This document shows positions 1 to 10,038 of a stretch of DNA of 64,000 nucleotides, in pieces. The translations under genes were made by a program, and so were the position numbers. Each line of letters opens with the position of its first letter. Within the stretch, counting starts at the first letter, position 1. Below the pieces are notes generated by a model. The model saw only the letters and a program-made list of their open reading frames with translations, did no database searches and was not told the origin of the DNA. Source of the DNA: Sympetrum striolatum (taxonomy: Eukaryota > Arthropoda > Insecta > Odonata > Libellulidae); NCBI GenBank assembly GCA_947579665.1, contig OX388352.1, positions 71,648,113-71,712,112 of the forward strand, read 5' to 3'.

Positions 1-1164
1 AAATGATACTGAGCCTCTAATTAGAAAATCCATTGGCAATCTTGTGATCACTGGCAGTTTAAATGTAAATATATTGATCTCAAATAATGTTTCTGATCAT
101 TATCTAAATTACTTATCATCTTATGGTAAACAAAGTTTATTAGATCTACCTACAAGAGTGGCTGCAAATTCATCTATTTGCTTAGATAATGTTTTTGTCA
201 GATCTTGTAGTACAAATTATCATTTGTCATGTGGTACAGGATCGAAAAAAATGTATCTTTCATTTTCTTTTGTCCCACTGTTGATCATGGCTGTGAAATG
301 AAAGCTACCGAGGTATTAGTGAATAATTGCACTTATGTTGGTCACTCCTTAGGGAATGCCAAGAAAAGTGGTACTCATAGTGTCATTGTGCTTCACCTGC
401 GTGGACAAGTTCCGCTTATAGCATTCTGGCTCAGTGAGGAAAGCAATGGCAAACTACCTCACTCCTCATCTTGCCTAGTGAACCTCATTCCTCTCTTCAA
501 GCTTATGCCAGAGGGGATGAAGTGCCAACCGGCCTTTGGGCTGAATACCTTACAGATGATACATACTAATTGGAATTCAACATTCATGTTCTACATTTAG
601 ATACAACTGATCACTAAATGGTTCAATTGTCAATCCAATGACTGGAAAGGAACTTACTCTATTGAAGACAAAAGCTGACCAGTGCTCGCTAACTCTAAAA
701 TTCAATTTTAATTCTTTTAAGGAATTGGTAGTCAAAATTGATTGGACACCTGATTTAAGTGAAAAATGTGACAAAAGCCTTTGATTCAATAATTGATTTT
801 TTAAAGAATTGTAGTGAAAAATCTAAGTACAGTACAACAAACAATATAAAAAAGTAAAGTTTAGGCCATGGGTAACTGATGCATTAATCCCTGAGATTGA
901 AAGGAAAAATTTGTGTAGGAAGGTTCAAAGTAAGCTATCAGTGAGAGTTTAAGATGTGCCTATGTGAAATGCAGAAATAGTCTAAAAACTCAACTAAAGC
1001 ATGTATTAAATATTTTGTATTTGAAAGATTTAGAAAAACTTGCTGCATAAAACTGCTATGGTCCTTCTTTAAAGAACTAACCGGTATACGTCTCATTGGT
1101 AAGGGCAGGCAAGTTTTGAATTAAATTTCAATGGGCAGGTAATTGAAGAACCTAAATATTTTGC
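1..1164 (+). pseudogene. LINE ORF2 relic: endonuclease end and EN-RT linker
   Basis: Residues encoded at 44-235 resemble the C-terminal endonuclease part of insect Jockey/CR1-like LINEs: an LN-x-LSSYG stretch, then PTRV and a CLD-x-(V/I)FVR motif. The usual GD-x-N catalytic motif reads GSLN, so the Asp is lost. Around 866-935 a PWVTDALI-like linker appears and at 1110-1160 the stretch that normally precedes the RT. Stops and frameshifts lie between. The 300-545 part, with a long open frame on the plus strand, is not obviously LINE and may be a small inserted repeat. The relic is cut at 1164 by gypsy sequence. It is non-functional. Confidence 0.75.
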
Positions 1165-1781
1165 CAAAAGAAGGGGCATTCGAAGATGTAGTAAAGTTAG
1201 TGAAGAATCATCTCGAGCCAACACCTTCTGTAATTTGTGAACGATACAAATTTTATACCAGAAACCAGCTTCAAGAAGAAACGATAGCACAGTACATATC
1301 TCAGTTGAAATCTTTGGCTCAACACTGTGAGTTCAAAGACAATCTGCAAGAAGCTCTTCCTGACGGACTTCTGCGTGGTCTGAGGAATGAAGCCATAAGA
1401 AAAAAATTATTTGGAGAATGCACATAAACTTTCAACAAGTGTCAAGAAATTGCGTTAACGATGGAAACAGCAGCAGCCGACGCTGCAATGGTAGGCAGTG
1501 GATTTAGTGGAAGTCCAAGTAATGTGCATCAAGTAAATTTACAGCCTGGGAACTTTACATGTTATTGTTGTGGCAAACAAGGACACATCAAGCCGCAGTG
1601 TACTCTCAAGAATAATACTTGCAAACAATGTGGAGTGCAAGGACATGTGCCAAAAATGTGTAGGCAGAGCCCTGGTCATTCAACCAAACAGCATACAGAA
1701 CCCAAGGGACAGCAGAAGAATCCAAATTCTTACAAGACACCCTCGGGGAAGAAGAAAAATCGCAAAAGAGTGTACAAATAG
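1165..1781 (+). pseudogene. gypsy gag remnant with two CCHC knuckles
   Basis: The first frame (to 1427) carries a retrotransposon-gag fold signature: a YKFYTRNQ-like segment, then EETIAQYISQLKSLAQ and a LPDGLLRGLRNE motif typical of Ty3/gypsy capsid. After a stop the capsid end continues in another frame (TFNKCQEIAL). A second open stretch from 1461 contains two zinc knuckles of the form C-x2-C-x4-H-x4-C near 1560-1600 and 1620-1665, followed by a basic tail. In copy 2 one glycine of the second knuckle is alanine. Expected role: capsid and RNA packaging; here broken. Confidence 0.82.
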
Positions 1782-1837
1782 GTACTTGGAAGCTCAGAAG
1801 ACACTGAGTCCGAGCTTCAATTAGTGACAGAAGGCGT

Positions 1838-3247
1838 CAAAGGTGGGCTGAATTTTTGTCTCAATATGATTATGATATCCAGTACCGTAAGACCAATAAG
1901 AATTGTAATGCTGATTGTTTATCCAGATTACCTGTACCTAGCCTAGTTATAATGCTACCTGATGATGTTTTACAAGTTAATTTTTATTGCTACATAGTGC
2001 TCCTATCACAGCTAAAGAAATTGCTAAACAAACTGCAACAGATAAAATAATGTCAATAGTATTAAATTGTGTTAGGAATAACCAAAGGCCAGACCCTGTA
2101 CGAGAAATCCTCAAAGAGTATGCTAAGCATAAAAATGATTTCTCTATCGATAATATTTGCATTGTATGCGGAGAGAGAGTAGTAATACCAACTTGTCTGA
2201 GTTATCAAATGTTACAAGAAATTCACACTGGTCATTTGGGTTTAACAAAAATGAAATCCCTTGCCAGAAGTTTCATATGGTGGCCTGGACTTAATAAGGA
2301 AATAGAGAAAATTACTAATGAATGTAGTGGATGTTCTATCATAGCCAGATCACCGGCAAAAGCTCCTTGCCATCCATGGGAATGGCCAAGAGATCCATGG
2401 GAGAGGATCCATATTGATTTTGCTGAATTCTCTAAAACAATGTCTTTGATTGTAGTTGATACTTACAGTAAGTGGCCTGAAGTCATTAAGATGGCATCAA
2501 CAACCACCATTGGTGGATGCCCTCATACTAATATTTGCTAGATTTGGTCTACCTAGAGTCATTGTGTCAGATAATGGACCTCAACTTGTGAGCCAAGACT
2601 TTGAATCTTTTTGTACCAAAAATGAGATTCCACATAAAACTATTGCGTCATACCATCCTAATTCAAATGGCCAAGCTGAAAAAGATGTTCATAGTTTTAA
2701 GCATGCTCTAAAAGCTAGTTGCTTTGATGATACTTCTAGCATAGATAAACTTCATACGTGGCTGTTCGTACTACAGATCATGCCACCACAGGACAGAGTC
2801 CATCCATGTTAATGTTAAGACGAAATATAAGAACCCGACTGAGTCTCGTAAAATCTTTTGTTAGTTAGTCAACCTAAGATTAAACATAAGCCAATCCCTG
2901 ATAAGACACGTTCTTTTGAAGTAGGGCAGAATGTCAGATTAAGACATGACAATAATTCTGATACATGGGACACCGGAGTCGTGCTAAGTAAGGAAGGAAA
3001 TGTCATGTATGTGGTGAAAGACTCCAGTGGAACTGTTTGTTGGAAACATGTTGACCAGTTATTGTCCTCCAGTTCTCAAAGTGTCAGAAGTCAATCTGAA
3101 TTTAATTTTGATGTAGACTTTGGATCTGACAAGGATGAACCTACAGGGACTGAAAATCAGCAGAATCCAGATGTACATGTTGAACCCGTCCAAAGAGACA
3201 TGCCAAATCCAGTAAATATGACCGCAAACGCTCCAGTCTTGCGTTGA
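1838..3247 (+). pseudogene. gypsy RNase H end and integrase remnant
   Basis: At 1838-1945 is the RNase H terminus, with the YDYDIQYRKT...NADCLSRLP pattern shared by gypsy elements. From 1987 comes integrase: an H-x3-H / C-x2-C zinc-binding N-terminus (HTGHLGLTK ... CSGCS), then the catalytic core with HIDFAEF (first Asp), VVSDNGPQLVS (second Asp) and a SNGQAEKD motif (Glu). A frameshift near 2515 splits the core, and another break near 2812-2858 precedes the C-terminal domain (to 3247). All three catalytic acids are recognisable, but the frame is broken. Confidence 0.85.
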
Positions 3248-3314
3248 AGTACCCGGGCTTGGAAAAAGCCTGAAAGACTAAATTTATAAGTTAGTTTGTA
3301 GTTTTCATTAGCTT

Positions 3315-3325
3315 AGAAGGGGGAA
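3315..3325 (+). promoter_or_regulatory. Polypurine tract of the gypsy relic
   Basis: A purine run (AGAAGGGGGAA) sits just upstream of the TGTTGTATCC start of the LTR, the usual place for plus-strand priming. Confidence 0.75.
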
Positions 3326-3326
3326 T

Positions 3327-3565
3327 TGTTGTATCCTTGGTTCCTTTATTTATATGATTTTATATGCTGCCTATGTTAACCCTTATGTTGGCAATGATTA
3401 TTTTGTTTGTGTTGGTACTAATGCCAGTATAGCATTTTGTTCTCTTGTTCTTATCATTTATCTTTTGTCTTGTATGTACATGTTCAGTATGTGAATAGTG
3501 TAGAGGAAATGCGAGTATTAATTATCATCTGATAATTCCTGAATCGTGAAGACCGAGACATAACA
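3327..3565 (+). repeat. gypsy 3' LTR (239 bp)
   Basis: Begins TGTTG and ends ATAACA, giving TG...CA ends, with the polypurine tract just before it. The right edge is supported by the third copy, where the flanking TACTT continues without any LTR. The matching copy is at 15606-15844 and differs by two visible substitutions. No 5' LTR is present. Confidence 0.8.
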
Positions 3566-4454
3566 TACTTCACTCTGGCTTGTCCTTATGACTTGGTAAG
3601 CAGAGTTTATGCCCCAGGACTTTTGCTTCTGGCGACACCATATCATACTATATTCAACTTTTGAGCCCAAAATAAGAAGTAAAGCCCTTACATTGAAAAA
3701 ACTATAGCAAATGATAAAATCTGATATTTTTTCATAATTAAAAATTTGAAAGTACCAGCAGGAAAGGTAATTCTACTTCAGCGTGAAAATTAATTCTTCT
3801 ATACGATAGAATACATTAAATGTAAGACAAAATATACACATGCGATAAAATATACCGTCTGCCCTTTGTCAAGTCAAGTCCTTACAGCTTCAACCTGAAT
3901 ATTTCCTGGGACCCCACTAGCCAGAGTTACGGGGAGAAACGGCCATGATACATACTTCCTGAGGACAATACTGTTGAACTGAAACTCATGGGCAGTCAAA
4001 AAAATGATTTGAGGACAGGTTTTACATTGTAGAAAATGGCTGATAACAGTAGTTAGTTTTTGGTACAAAATCTTTGCTTGTAGTCATTTGTTACTATGTA
4101 GATCTTTGATGTGTAGTTTCAATAAATTTGTCAATGAATGGCTATTTTCTTTGTAATTCAAAATTTTATCATATATGTATAAATAAACATATAGTTGATG
4201 ATAACAAACTAATGATGCCATGTCATTTTCATTGCATATATACATTTACTTACGTACACATAACATCATCAGCCATAATCAATCCATGGTCCTATACTTA
4301 AAGTATATCTTCAAAATATCTACTTAAGTATACCTAAAAAATAATCTATACAATAATAATAATTAACAAGAATGACGACAATGGGACAATAGTAGGACTT
4401 ATTTTCTATCTATCCTAGGAATATCTTTTCTATCTAAATGAGAGAGATTTCCAA
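3566..4454. other. Non-coding spacer of the duplicated unit
   Basis: The first 490 bp are shared with 33386-33875. The rest is AT-rich with no convincing reading frame. Nothing further could be assigned. Confidence 0.5.
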
Positions 4455-4600
4455 AGCAAGCTTTGGAATATAAGCCATTGGGTAACAGGAGTGTGGGAAG
4501 ACCACGTTTAAGATGGTCAAGTGAAGCCAGAACAGGCTCATTGCCTAATCCTGGAAGGAAGAAGAATCAAAGCCTGCAACGAACAGAATTGAACTTTACG
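4455..4600 (+). pseudogene. Possible LINE C-terminal scrap
   Basis: One frame reads LEYKPLGNRSVGRPRLRW, resembling the GRP(R/K)xRW stretch near the end of many insect non-LTR reverse transcriptases. It is short and isolated, preceded by the 16-bp palindrome CCAAAGCAAGCTTTGG. Weak call. Confidence 0.4.
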
Positions 4601-4768
4601 TGAATTTATTATGAAAATGTTTTGATCAGATGAGTGAGAGTTTGCTGAGATGAATATCTCTGGCCTAAGTACAGTGTTTATTATCCGTAAACCCGTAAAG
4701 AGCTTCGTAAACGTAAGCGTAAATCACTGCCAAAGTATACAAAATATTAAGCTATTTTTGTGCGATAT

Positions 4769-5542
4769 ATGAAATCAAATTTAACTACAATGTCTAGTAT
4801 TCCCAAGTGCGTAAAATGTGACAAAAATCCAAACCCTGAAAAGGACATAAAGTGCGATTTATGTAAATCCACTATCCATGCTACTTGCGCTGGCCTTAGT
4901 AGGCAAGAAGAGGCACAACTTAAGCTTCCAAATCGAAGGATTGCATTTAATTGTGATCAATGTACGAAGGACAGGATTGAACTATCAGAACTGAAGATGC
5001 TGGTAATGGAGATAAACAATGATCTTGCGGCATTACAACAGAAACAAGGTATGGCTGAAGTTGTTGGTCGTGACGAGTTGCTGGCGACGATGCTAAGTGA
5101 AGTTAATGAGCGTAACGTATGTGCAAATAATGTAATATTGCACGGTGTGTCCGAAAGTGTACGTGTTACTCCCAATGACAAAGCTATCGATGATAAAAAT
5201 AAGGCATTGGAAGTAATCCGTTCCTTCTGCCCAAATCAGCAATCTACCAATGTGAGAGTGTTTCGAATAGGTAAACAACCAACGGCAGGTAAACCACGGC
5301 CATTAAAAGTTATTTGTAACACTAAAAACGATGCAATTGACATAATAAAGTTCGTCGCGCTAGCTAAAAGAGAAGGTAGAACATCTGTAGCAGTATCAAG
5401 TGATCGCACTCAAGCAGAAAGAAATTACTTTAACAAACTAAAAAGTGAACTAAATGCGAGGATAGCGGCTGGTGAAAGTGATTTGTTCATAAAATACATC
5501 TATGGTGTTCCTAAAATAGTCAACTCACAGCCAAAAAACTAA
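4769..5542 (+). CDS. LINE ORF1 protein (PHD-type zinc finger + coiled coil + RRM-like)
   Basis: The frame is open from a GTG at 4760; the first ATGs are at 4769 and 4790, and the second gives an N-terminus like other LINE ORF1 proteins (MSSIPKC). Counting from 4760, residues 17-68 carry a C4HC3 PHD pattern: C17, C20, C32, C35, H40, C43, C65, C68. A short predicted coiled coil follows (about residues 72-100), then a region with VILHGVSES and a FRIGKQ motif resembling the RRM-like core of Jockey/CR1-type ORF1 proteins. The expected role is RNA binding and chaperoning of the LINE transcript. ORF2 follows after about 40 bp. Intact but part of a deleted element. Confidence 0.8.
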   Translation: MKSNLTTMSSIPKCVKCDKNPNPEKDIKCDLCKSTIHATCAGLSRQEEAQLKLPNRRIAFNCDQCTKDRIELSELKMLVMEINNDLAALQQKQGMAEVVGRDELLATMLSEVNERNVCANNVILHGVSESVRVTPNDKAIDDKNKALEVIRSFCPNQQSTNVRVFRIGKQPTAGKPRPLKVICNTKNDAIDIIKFVALAKREGRTSVAVSSDRTQAERNYFNKLKSELNARIAAGESDLFIKYIYGVPKIVNSQPKN

Positions 5543-5583
5543 GAACTCATACACTCTCCCATAATGAACTTCGTCAAAACTGT

Positions 5584-6999
5584 GTGACCAAACAATATAC
5601 CAAAGTTACCTCATCTCAACAGCTTTCTATTTATTATCAAAATACTCGGGGATTACGTACCAAGTTGAGTGAAGTCATGCAAGGAACCATAATTTCTTCT
5701 TTTGATGTGTTTGCATTTACAGAAACTGGTTTAAATGATGATATATCCAACAATGAACTCTTTTCACTTAGATATGCTGTGTATAGATTAGATCGATCAT
5801 CAGCTACCAGTCCCAAGACTAGGCTTGGTGGGGTACTAATTGCCGTAAATTCTGAGCTCCTAAGCAAACAAATAACTTCCCAGCATAGTGACATAGAGCA
5901 AATGTTTGTATCTATAAACACTGGTACCAGCAGCATTCTTGTTGGTGTAATATATATTCCACCAAATTCCAGTACCATATTATATGAAAAGCACTGTGAA
6001 TCAGTGGATATTTTAATTTCAAATAATCATTTTTCACATGTTATCCTACTTGGTGATTACAATCTTCCAGATATTGATTGGCAAAAAGACAAGGAAACAA
6101 TCCTTAGTAGCGCTTGTTCTCCACACTCAAGAATAATTTTAGATTCCTTAATTTCCTTCCATGATCTCTGCCAAGTAAATAGTATTTTAAATATTTATAA
6201 TAGAAAATTAGACTTAGCTTTTTCAAACTGTATTAAAGTAACATCAACTGAGGACATGAATCCTATCACTAAAATTGATAAACATCACCCTGCAATCAAT
6301 TATGTATTTCATCTTAATAGTAACATTCAATATTTGGATTACGAGACAATTGAATATAACTTTAAAATGTGCAATAATGGTGCTGTATGTGATCATATTT
6401 TAAGTATAAATTGGCCTAAATATCTTAGTGTTTCTAATGTTAATGAAGCTTTTGAATCTTTTTATAATGTATTATATTTTGCTATTGAATTATACACTCT
6501 AGTTTATGTTAAAAGGAAAATTTATCCTAGATGGTTTACAAAAGAACTTCAAAATCTTGTAAAAGAAAAGAAAATACTGCATTTACAGTTTAAACGTTCT
6601 GGATCTATAGATGACTACCTAAAATTCTCAAAAATTCGAGCTAATTGCAAATTTTTAACAAAATTAAACTATGAGTCATATACCAATCAAATCCAAATAT
6701 GCATAACTGAAAACGTAAAACATTTCTGGTCTTTTGTAAACGATAAAAGAAAACTTGATAAACTTCCCCGAGAAATGTATTTTGAAGATATGGTCGCAAC
6801 TGATTGTGATAATATTGCTGAGCTTTTCTTAAAATATTTTACTAAGGTATATAATCACTCAACGATAGCCACTCTTTACTTTACTTTTGTGCATAATTAC
6901 ACAAATTGTGTAATTATGCTATATGGCATTCATATCATATCAAAACATAATGTAGAACGAATGGCTTATGTAAATAACTATGATGTAATAATTACTTAG
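5584..6999 (+). pseudogene. LINE ORF2, apurinic-like endonuclease domain only
   Basis: A 471-codon open frame whose first 425 residues match the LINE endonuclease and linker: N20 (YQNTRGL), E47 (TETGLND), D158/N160 (LGDYNLP) and the terminal DKHHP signature at 232-236. The linker PRWFTKEL near residue 315 and AELFLKYF near 412 follow. At about residue 425 similarity stops and the frame runs into the 3' UTR, so no RT (no YADD-type motif) exists. A full ORF2 would be about 900 residues. No good ATG lies near the start; the frame opens at GTG 5584. Confidence 0.8.
6891..6919. repeat. 29-nt palindrome
   Basis: GCATAATTACACAA, one central base, then its exact reverse complement: 14-bp perfect arms. 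It lies just past the point where LINE ORF2 similarity stops. The copy 2 equivalent is at 19170-19198. Confidence 0.85.
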
Positions 7000-7172
7000 T
7001 ACATACATTCATTGTGTTGATATGAAACGATTTTTACTTAATTCACTTGTTTGTAAAATCTTATCCAAGTCTTGAAATGTTATTGAAGATGTTTTTTTCA
7101 TTGTGAAATTGGGCTTCTGCCCTCTTTTCACTTTTAAAATGTATAAATAAACTGTTTATTATAATTATGATA

Positions 7173-7629
7173 AAAATAACCAAAATGTAATGTGATACTA
7201 TGGTGGTGTCTCGATTTACCTTATACTAGAATATATAGAGTAAGTTAATATTTTATATAATACGAATTCTTGCAAATGCATGTATTTAAAAAAAAATTGT
7301 TAATTAGTATTAACTATATTTTTGTATCTTTGAAATTGGGTACTTGCTCGTAAATAAATAAATAAATCAGTCGTTCGACGAAATTTTGGTTCGAACCGTG
7401 GACAAATAAAAAGTAGCATGTTCTCTGCGCGAGGTCGACTTTTAATTGTGTGCAAAATTTCAAAGTTTTACGACTCTAGGTTCTCGAGTCTTTAGCAAAC
7501 ATACACACATACCCATACTATATTTTATATAATAGATAATAGGGAAAGTAAGATACAAGGCTATTATTCTCTCCCTCGAATATGAATAACATCTAAACTT
7601 TTAGCTCCTTTTGATCGTGAGCATCGTGA
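7173..7629. other. Spacer with short AT repeats
   Basis: No gene seen. It includes an AAAT microsatellite near 7353 and a stretch around 7370-7520 with TCGTTCGACGAAATTTTGG. Unassigned. Confidence 0.4.
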
Positions 7630-8200
7630 GGTACAGGTTGAATCTCAGCGGGAGGTAAAATAATTCAAAATAAAATCTAAATTATCATCCACTTTCAAAA
7701 TAATTAACCACTGGATGTTTTTAAAAATCGCATTTTTAATAATTTTCCTAACCAAAGGCAATGGTTTAAATTTAAATGTCATAAAATAATAACAGTAATA
7801 CAGTTGAAAACGACTTTAGCAGTGCTCATGTGTCAAAATACAATCCATTTTCATTGTAATCGAATTTCGTTTATAGAAACAAACAGCAATATTTACAAAT
7901 CGTATTATAAATAATATTGCTCTCCAAGGTCAATGGCTTTAAACAAAATGTCCTAATATAATATCAAGTTAAGAGCCGAAATCGACTTCAGCAGTGCTGA
8001 GATATCAAAATAAAATCTATTTTCATTATAAACCAAATTTATTTTTAAAAACAAAAAGCGGAATCCAAAAACCCTTTTTTAAATAATTTCTCTTTCCAGA
8101 AGCAATGGTTTAAATTAAAACGTGTGGGTATAAAATTGAGTGATGACAATTTGACTTCATTTATTTTACACATTTATTTTACGAACTATTACGCCCAAAT
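7630..8200. repeat. Satellite-like tandem repeat, 172-bp period
   Basis: The marker AATGG(T/C)TTTAAA recurs with its ATGG at 7761, 7933 and 8105, exactly 172 bp apart. A second marker, CTTCAGCAGTGCTNAG...TCAAAATA, recurs in phase, and a decayed upstream unit carries the related TCTCAGCGGGAGG...TCAAAATAAAATCTA near 7645. About 3.5 diverged units. Confidence 0.75.
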
Positions 8201-8589
8201 TAAAATTTGGTAGCTTATTGTCGTATTTCTTAATAAAACTGCACAATTGCTAAGTAACTTCGTTCGGATTTCCACCAGAAAGACTTTCTTTAGCATGAGC
8301 CGTCAGTTGATTAGATGTTATTTATATATCAGCTAAGGCATCATGTTATTCAAGGTTCTCATTTTTCATAACGTTGCAATTCAATAAAAAGTTTCGAACG
8401 GGAATGTGAAAATGTTCGCACTTAGCGTAAATTGCATTAGATATCTAATCCTGCCGTTTTAGTGACTCAGATTAATTTACAGTCCGGTAGTCATTACTAA
8501 ATATGGTATTTACATACATCGTTTCACAATGCAAGCTGTCAGGTACTACTTGATGTTATAAATTTTACCAATTTAAACAATCTAATTCT
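8201..8589. other. Non-coding spacer
   Basis: No reading frame or repeat recognised. Confidence 0.4.
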
Positions 8590-9245
8590 TACAAACATTC
8601 CAAACTGCTATTCAACCAAACATTATGATACTTCTACCTTATTGGTGTAGATCATCATCATCCTCCCTTAGAATGTGATATTCCTTTAAGTGCTTTTAAT
8701 GATGTCATTAATTTTAACTCTTGGTCATACAATTAAAATTTGGTAAATTATGAAGGTATGCTAAATTATTTATTGGGTGTCAATTGGAATTGTTTACTTA
8801 GCATGGATCTTGACTCAGCAGTAAATCAACTCTATGAAATTTTGTCCTAAGCCATTGATACTTTTGTTCCTAAATGCAAACACAAAAGCAGACGTTTTCC
8901 ACGCTGGTATACAGAAGAACTCAAAGATTTAATTTTCACAAAAAATGGGCTCATTTTGTTTATAAGATAACGAAATCAACCACCGATTACAACAAATTCT
9001 CCAAACTTAGATCCATGTAAATATGTGTAAATATAGTTATAATAATAACATTACTCAAATGGAAGCTGCTATCTCTTCCAACCGTAAGTTATTTTGGAAC
9101 CATATTAATTTATCAAGGAAGTACAATAATATTCCTAACCACATCGAGCTGGGAGACTTAGTAGCCAATGATGGTCAATCAATTGTTAATCTTTTTGCAG
9201 ATTACTTTGCCAAGGAATTTGAACCATCTGAGGAGGTTATTTCTC
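8590..9245 (+). pseudogene. LINE ORF2 fragment (endonuclease end and linker)
   Basis: A HHPPLECDIPL-like signature near 8655-8690 is the end of a LINE endonuclease. LNYLLGVNWN and PRWYTEELKDLI in the linker follow, then from 9023 a frame with NRKLFWNHINLSRK and NDGQSIVNLFADYF, the block just before RT. Frameshifts and a stop interrupt it. In copy 2 two extra A bases near 21295 change the frame. It ends where a pogo-like piece begins. Confidence 0.78.
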
Positions 9246-9261
9246 TTTGTATTTCAAAGTG

Positions 9262-9608
9262 ATCATAATGAAGACTGTTCATCCTCACTTAACTTCTCGA
9301 TTGCAGTTAAAATTTTGTTAAATAATGCGGATGAAAGTGCTGAATATGAAAGCATTGATTCTAATTCGTTGATCGTAGACCACAAGGTTAACATGGAAGA
9401 AATCAGTGAAAGTGATGACAGTGAGCCTATAGTGGAAGAGGTGCTTGTGCTATCGTATGGCCGATGCATTGCATCAAATTGGACTGTTAAAAAAATTTTG
9501 CATTTCAAAAGGCAACATGGAGGCATTAAGTCCAATTAAATATTGAAAAAGAATTTGTTAGGAAAAGAAATAAGCAAACCAAAATCAATGATTTCTTTAT
9601 GCCTAAGT
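9262..9608 (+). pseudogene. pogo/jerky-type transposase C-terminus with PIP-box
   Basis: The open frame to 9539 ends in an acidic stretch (ISESDDSEPIVEE) and a SYGRCIAS...TVKKIL segment that resembles the terminal helix region of jerky/Tigger transposases. After a frameshift at about 9538 the sequence continues RKRNKQTKINDFFMPK and stops at 9608. QTKINDFF fits the PCNA-interacting consensus Q-x-x-(I/L/M)-x-x-F-F, and a PCNA-binding peptide is known at the end of Drosophila pogo transposase. The DDE core is absent. No reading frame is complete. Confidence 0.6.
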
Positions 9609-10009
9609 GAGCTATGTATTTGTATGTATACATATTAAAATGTGTAAATGCTTCGAGAATTTTAAATATACATATGCAAGTAAATGCATTATGCTATTTT
9701 TTCTAATTTTTTATTAGTTATTCAGAAGTGATAATTGAAGTAAAAGGATTTCTTTCTGCTGCCATAAATTCATACAGTATAATATTTGCATGGTAAAATA
9801 GAGCTTAACATTAAGGTTTTCTTTGGGTCACCTCCAACTTTGGACACATTTTCTAGGACCGTTAGTGTCAGTAAGTGAGAGGTTTCACTGTATTTGTTTT
9901 AAAATAAAAATGCACCAATATACTGTTACTTTTTTAATTGTGTTAATATTCCCTCATATCTTTGACAAAAATACCACTCCCACTAGCGGTAATTTGTTCA
10001 TTCCCCCAA

Positions 10010-10036
10010 GGTGGTCGTTATAGGGAGGTTCCACTG
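10010..10036 (+). repeat. Right terminal repeat of the pogo-like element
   Basis: In reverse it begins CAGTGGAACCTCCCTATAAC, followed outside by a TA dinucleotide (10037-10038). A related GAGGTTTCACTGTA sits 145 bp further in, at 9879-9892. Confidence 0.65.
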
Positions 10037-10038
10037 TA

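Larger units (their letters stand above)
1165..3565 (+). mobile_element. Defective Ty3/gypsy element (5' truncated, internal deletion)
   Basis: The order is partial gag, zinc knuckles, the last residues of RNase H, integrase, polypurine tract and one 3' LTR. The 5' LTR and start of gag are missing, and protease, RT and most of RNase H are deleted around 1800-1850. Frameshifts split gag and integrase. The left edge abuts LINE sequence; the right edge abuts sequence that is uninterrupted in the third copy at 33386. A single deletion removing the gypsy 5' part plus about 3 kb of flank explains this. Confidence 0.85.
4740..7172 (+). mobile_element. LINE with ORF1, endonuclease-only ORF2 and 3' UTR (RT deleted)
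   Basis: ORF1 (4769-5542), the endonuclease half of ORF2 (5584 to about 6858) and a 3' UTR ending in an A/T-rich tail (ATAAATAAACTG... to about 7172) are present. The roughly 2 kb expected for RT and the C-terminal domain are absent. Both open frames are intact in each tandem copy. It could not retrotranspose without help. Confidence 0.78.
9246..10036 (+). mobile_element. pogo/Tigger-like transposon, 3' end only
   Basis: A transposase C-terminus (below) is followed by a non-coding stretch ending in GGTGGTCGTTATAGGGAGG then TTCCACTG and TA. Read in reverse this starts CAGTGGAACCTC, the terminal inverted repeat type of Tigger/pogo elements with a TA target. The 5' part is missing and the left edge abuts a LINE fragment. 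Confidence 0.7.

Noticed and set aside
229..600. Host protein of 123 aa
   Set aside because: Runs from LINE sequence into unrelated sequence; duplicated passively and broken in the third copy.
7630..8200. CRISPR-like array
   Set aside because: Long, diverged 172-bp units without spacers in eukaryotic DNA; a satellite.
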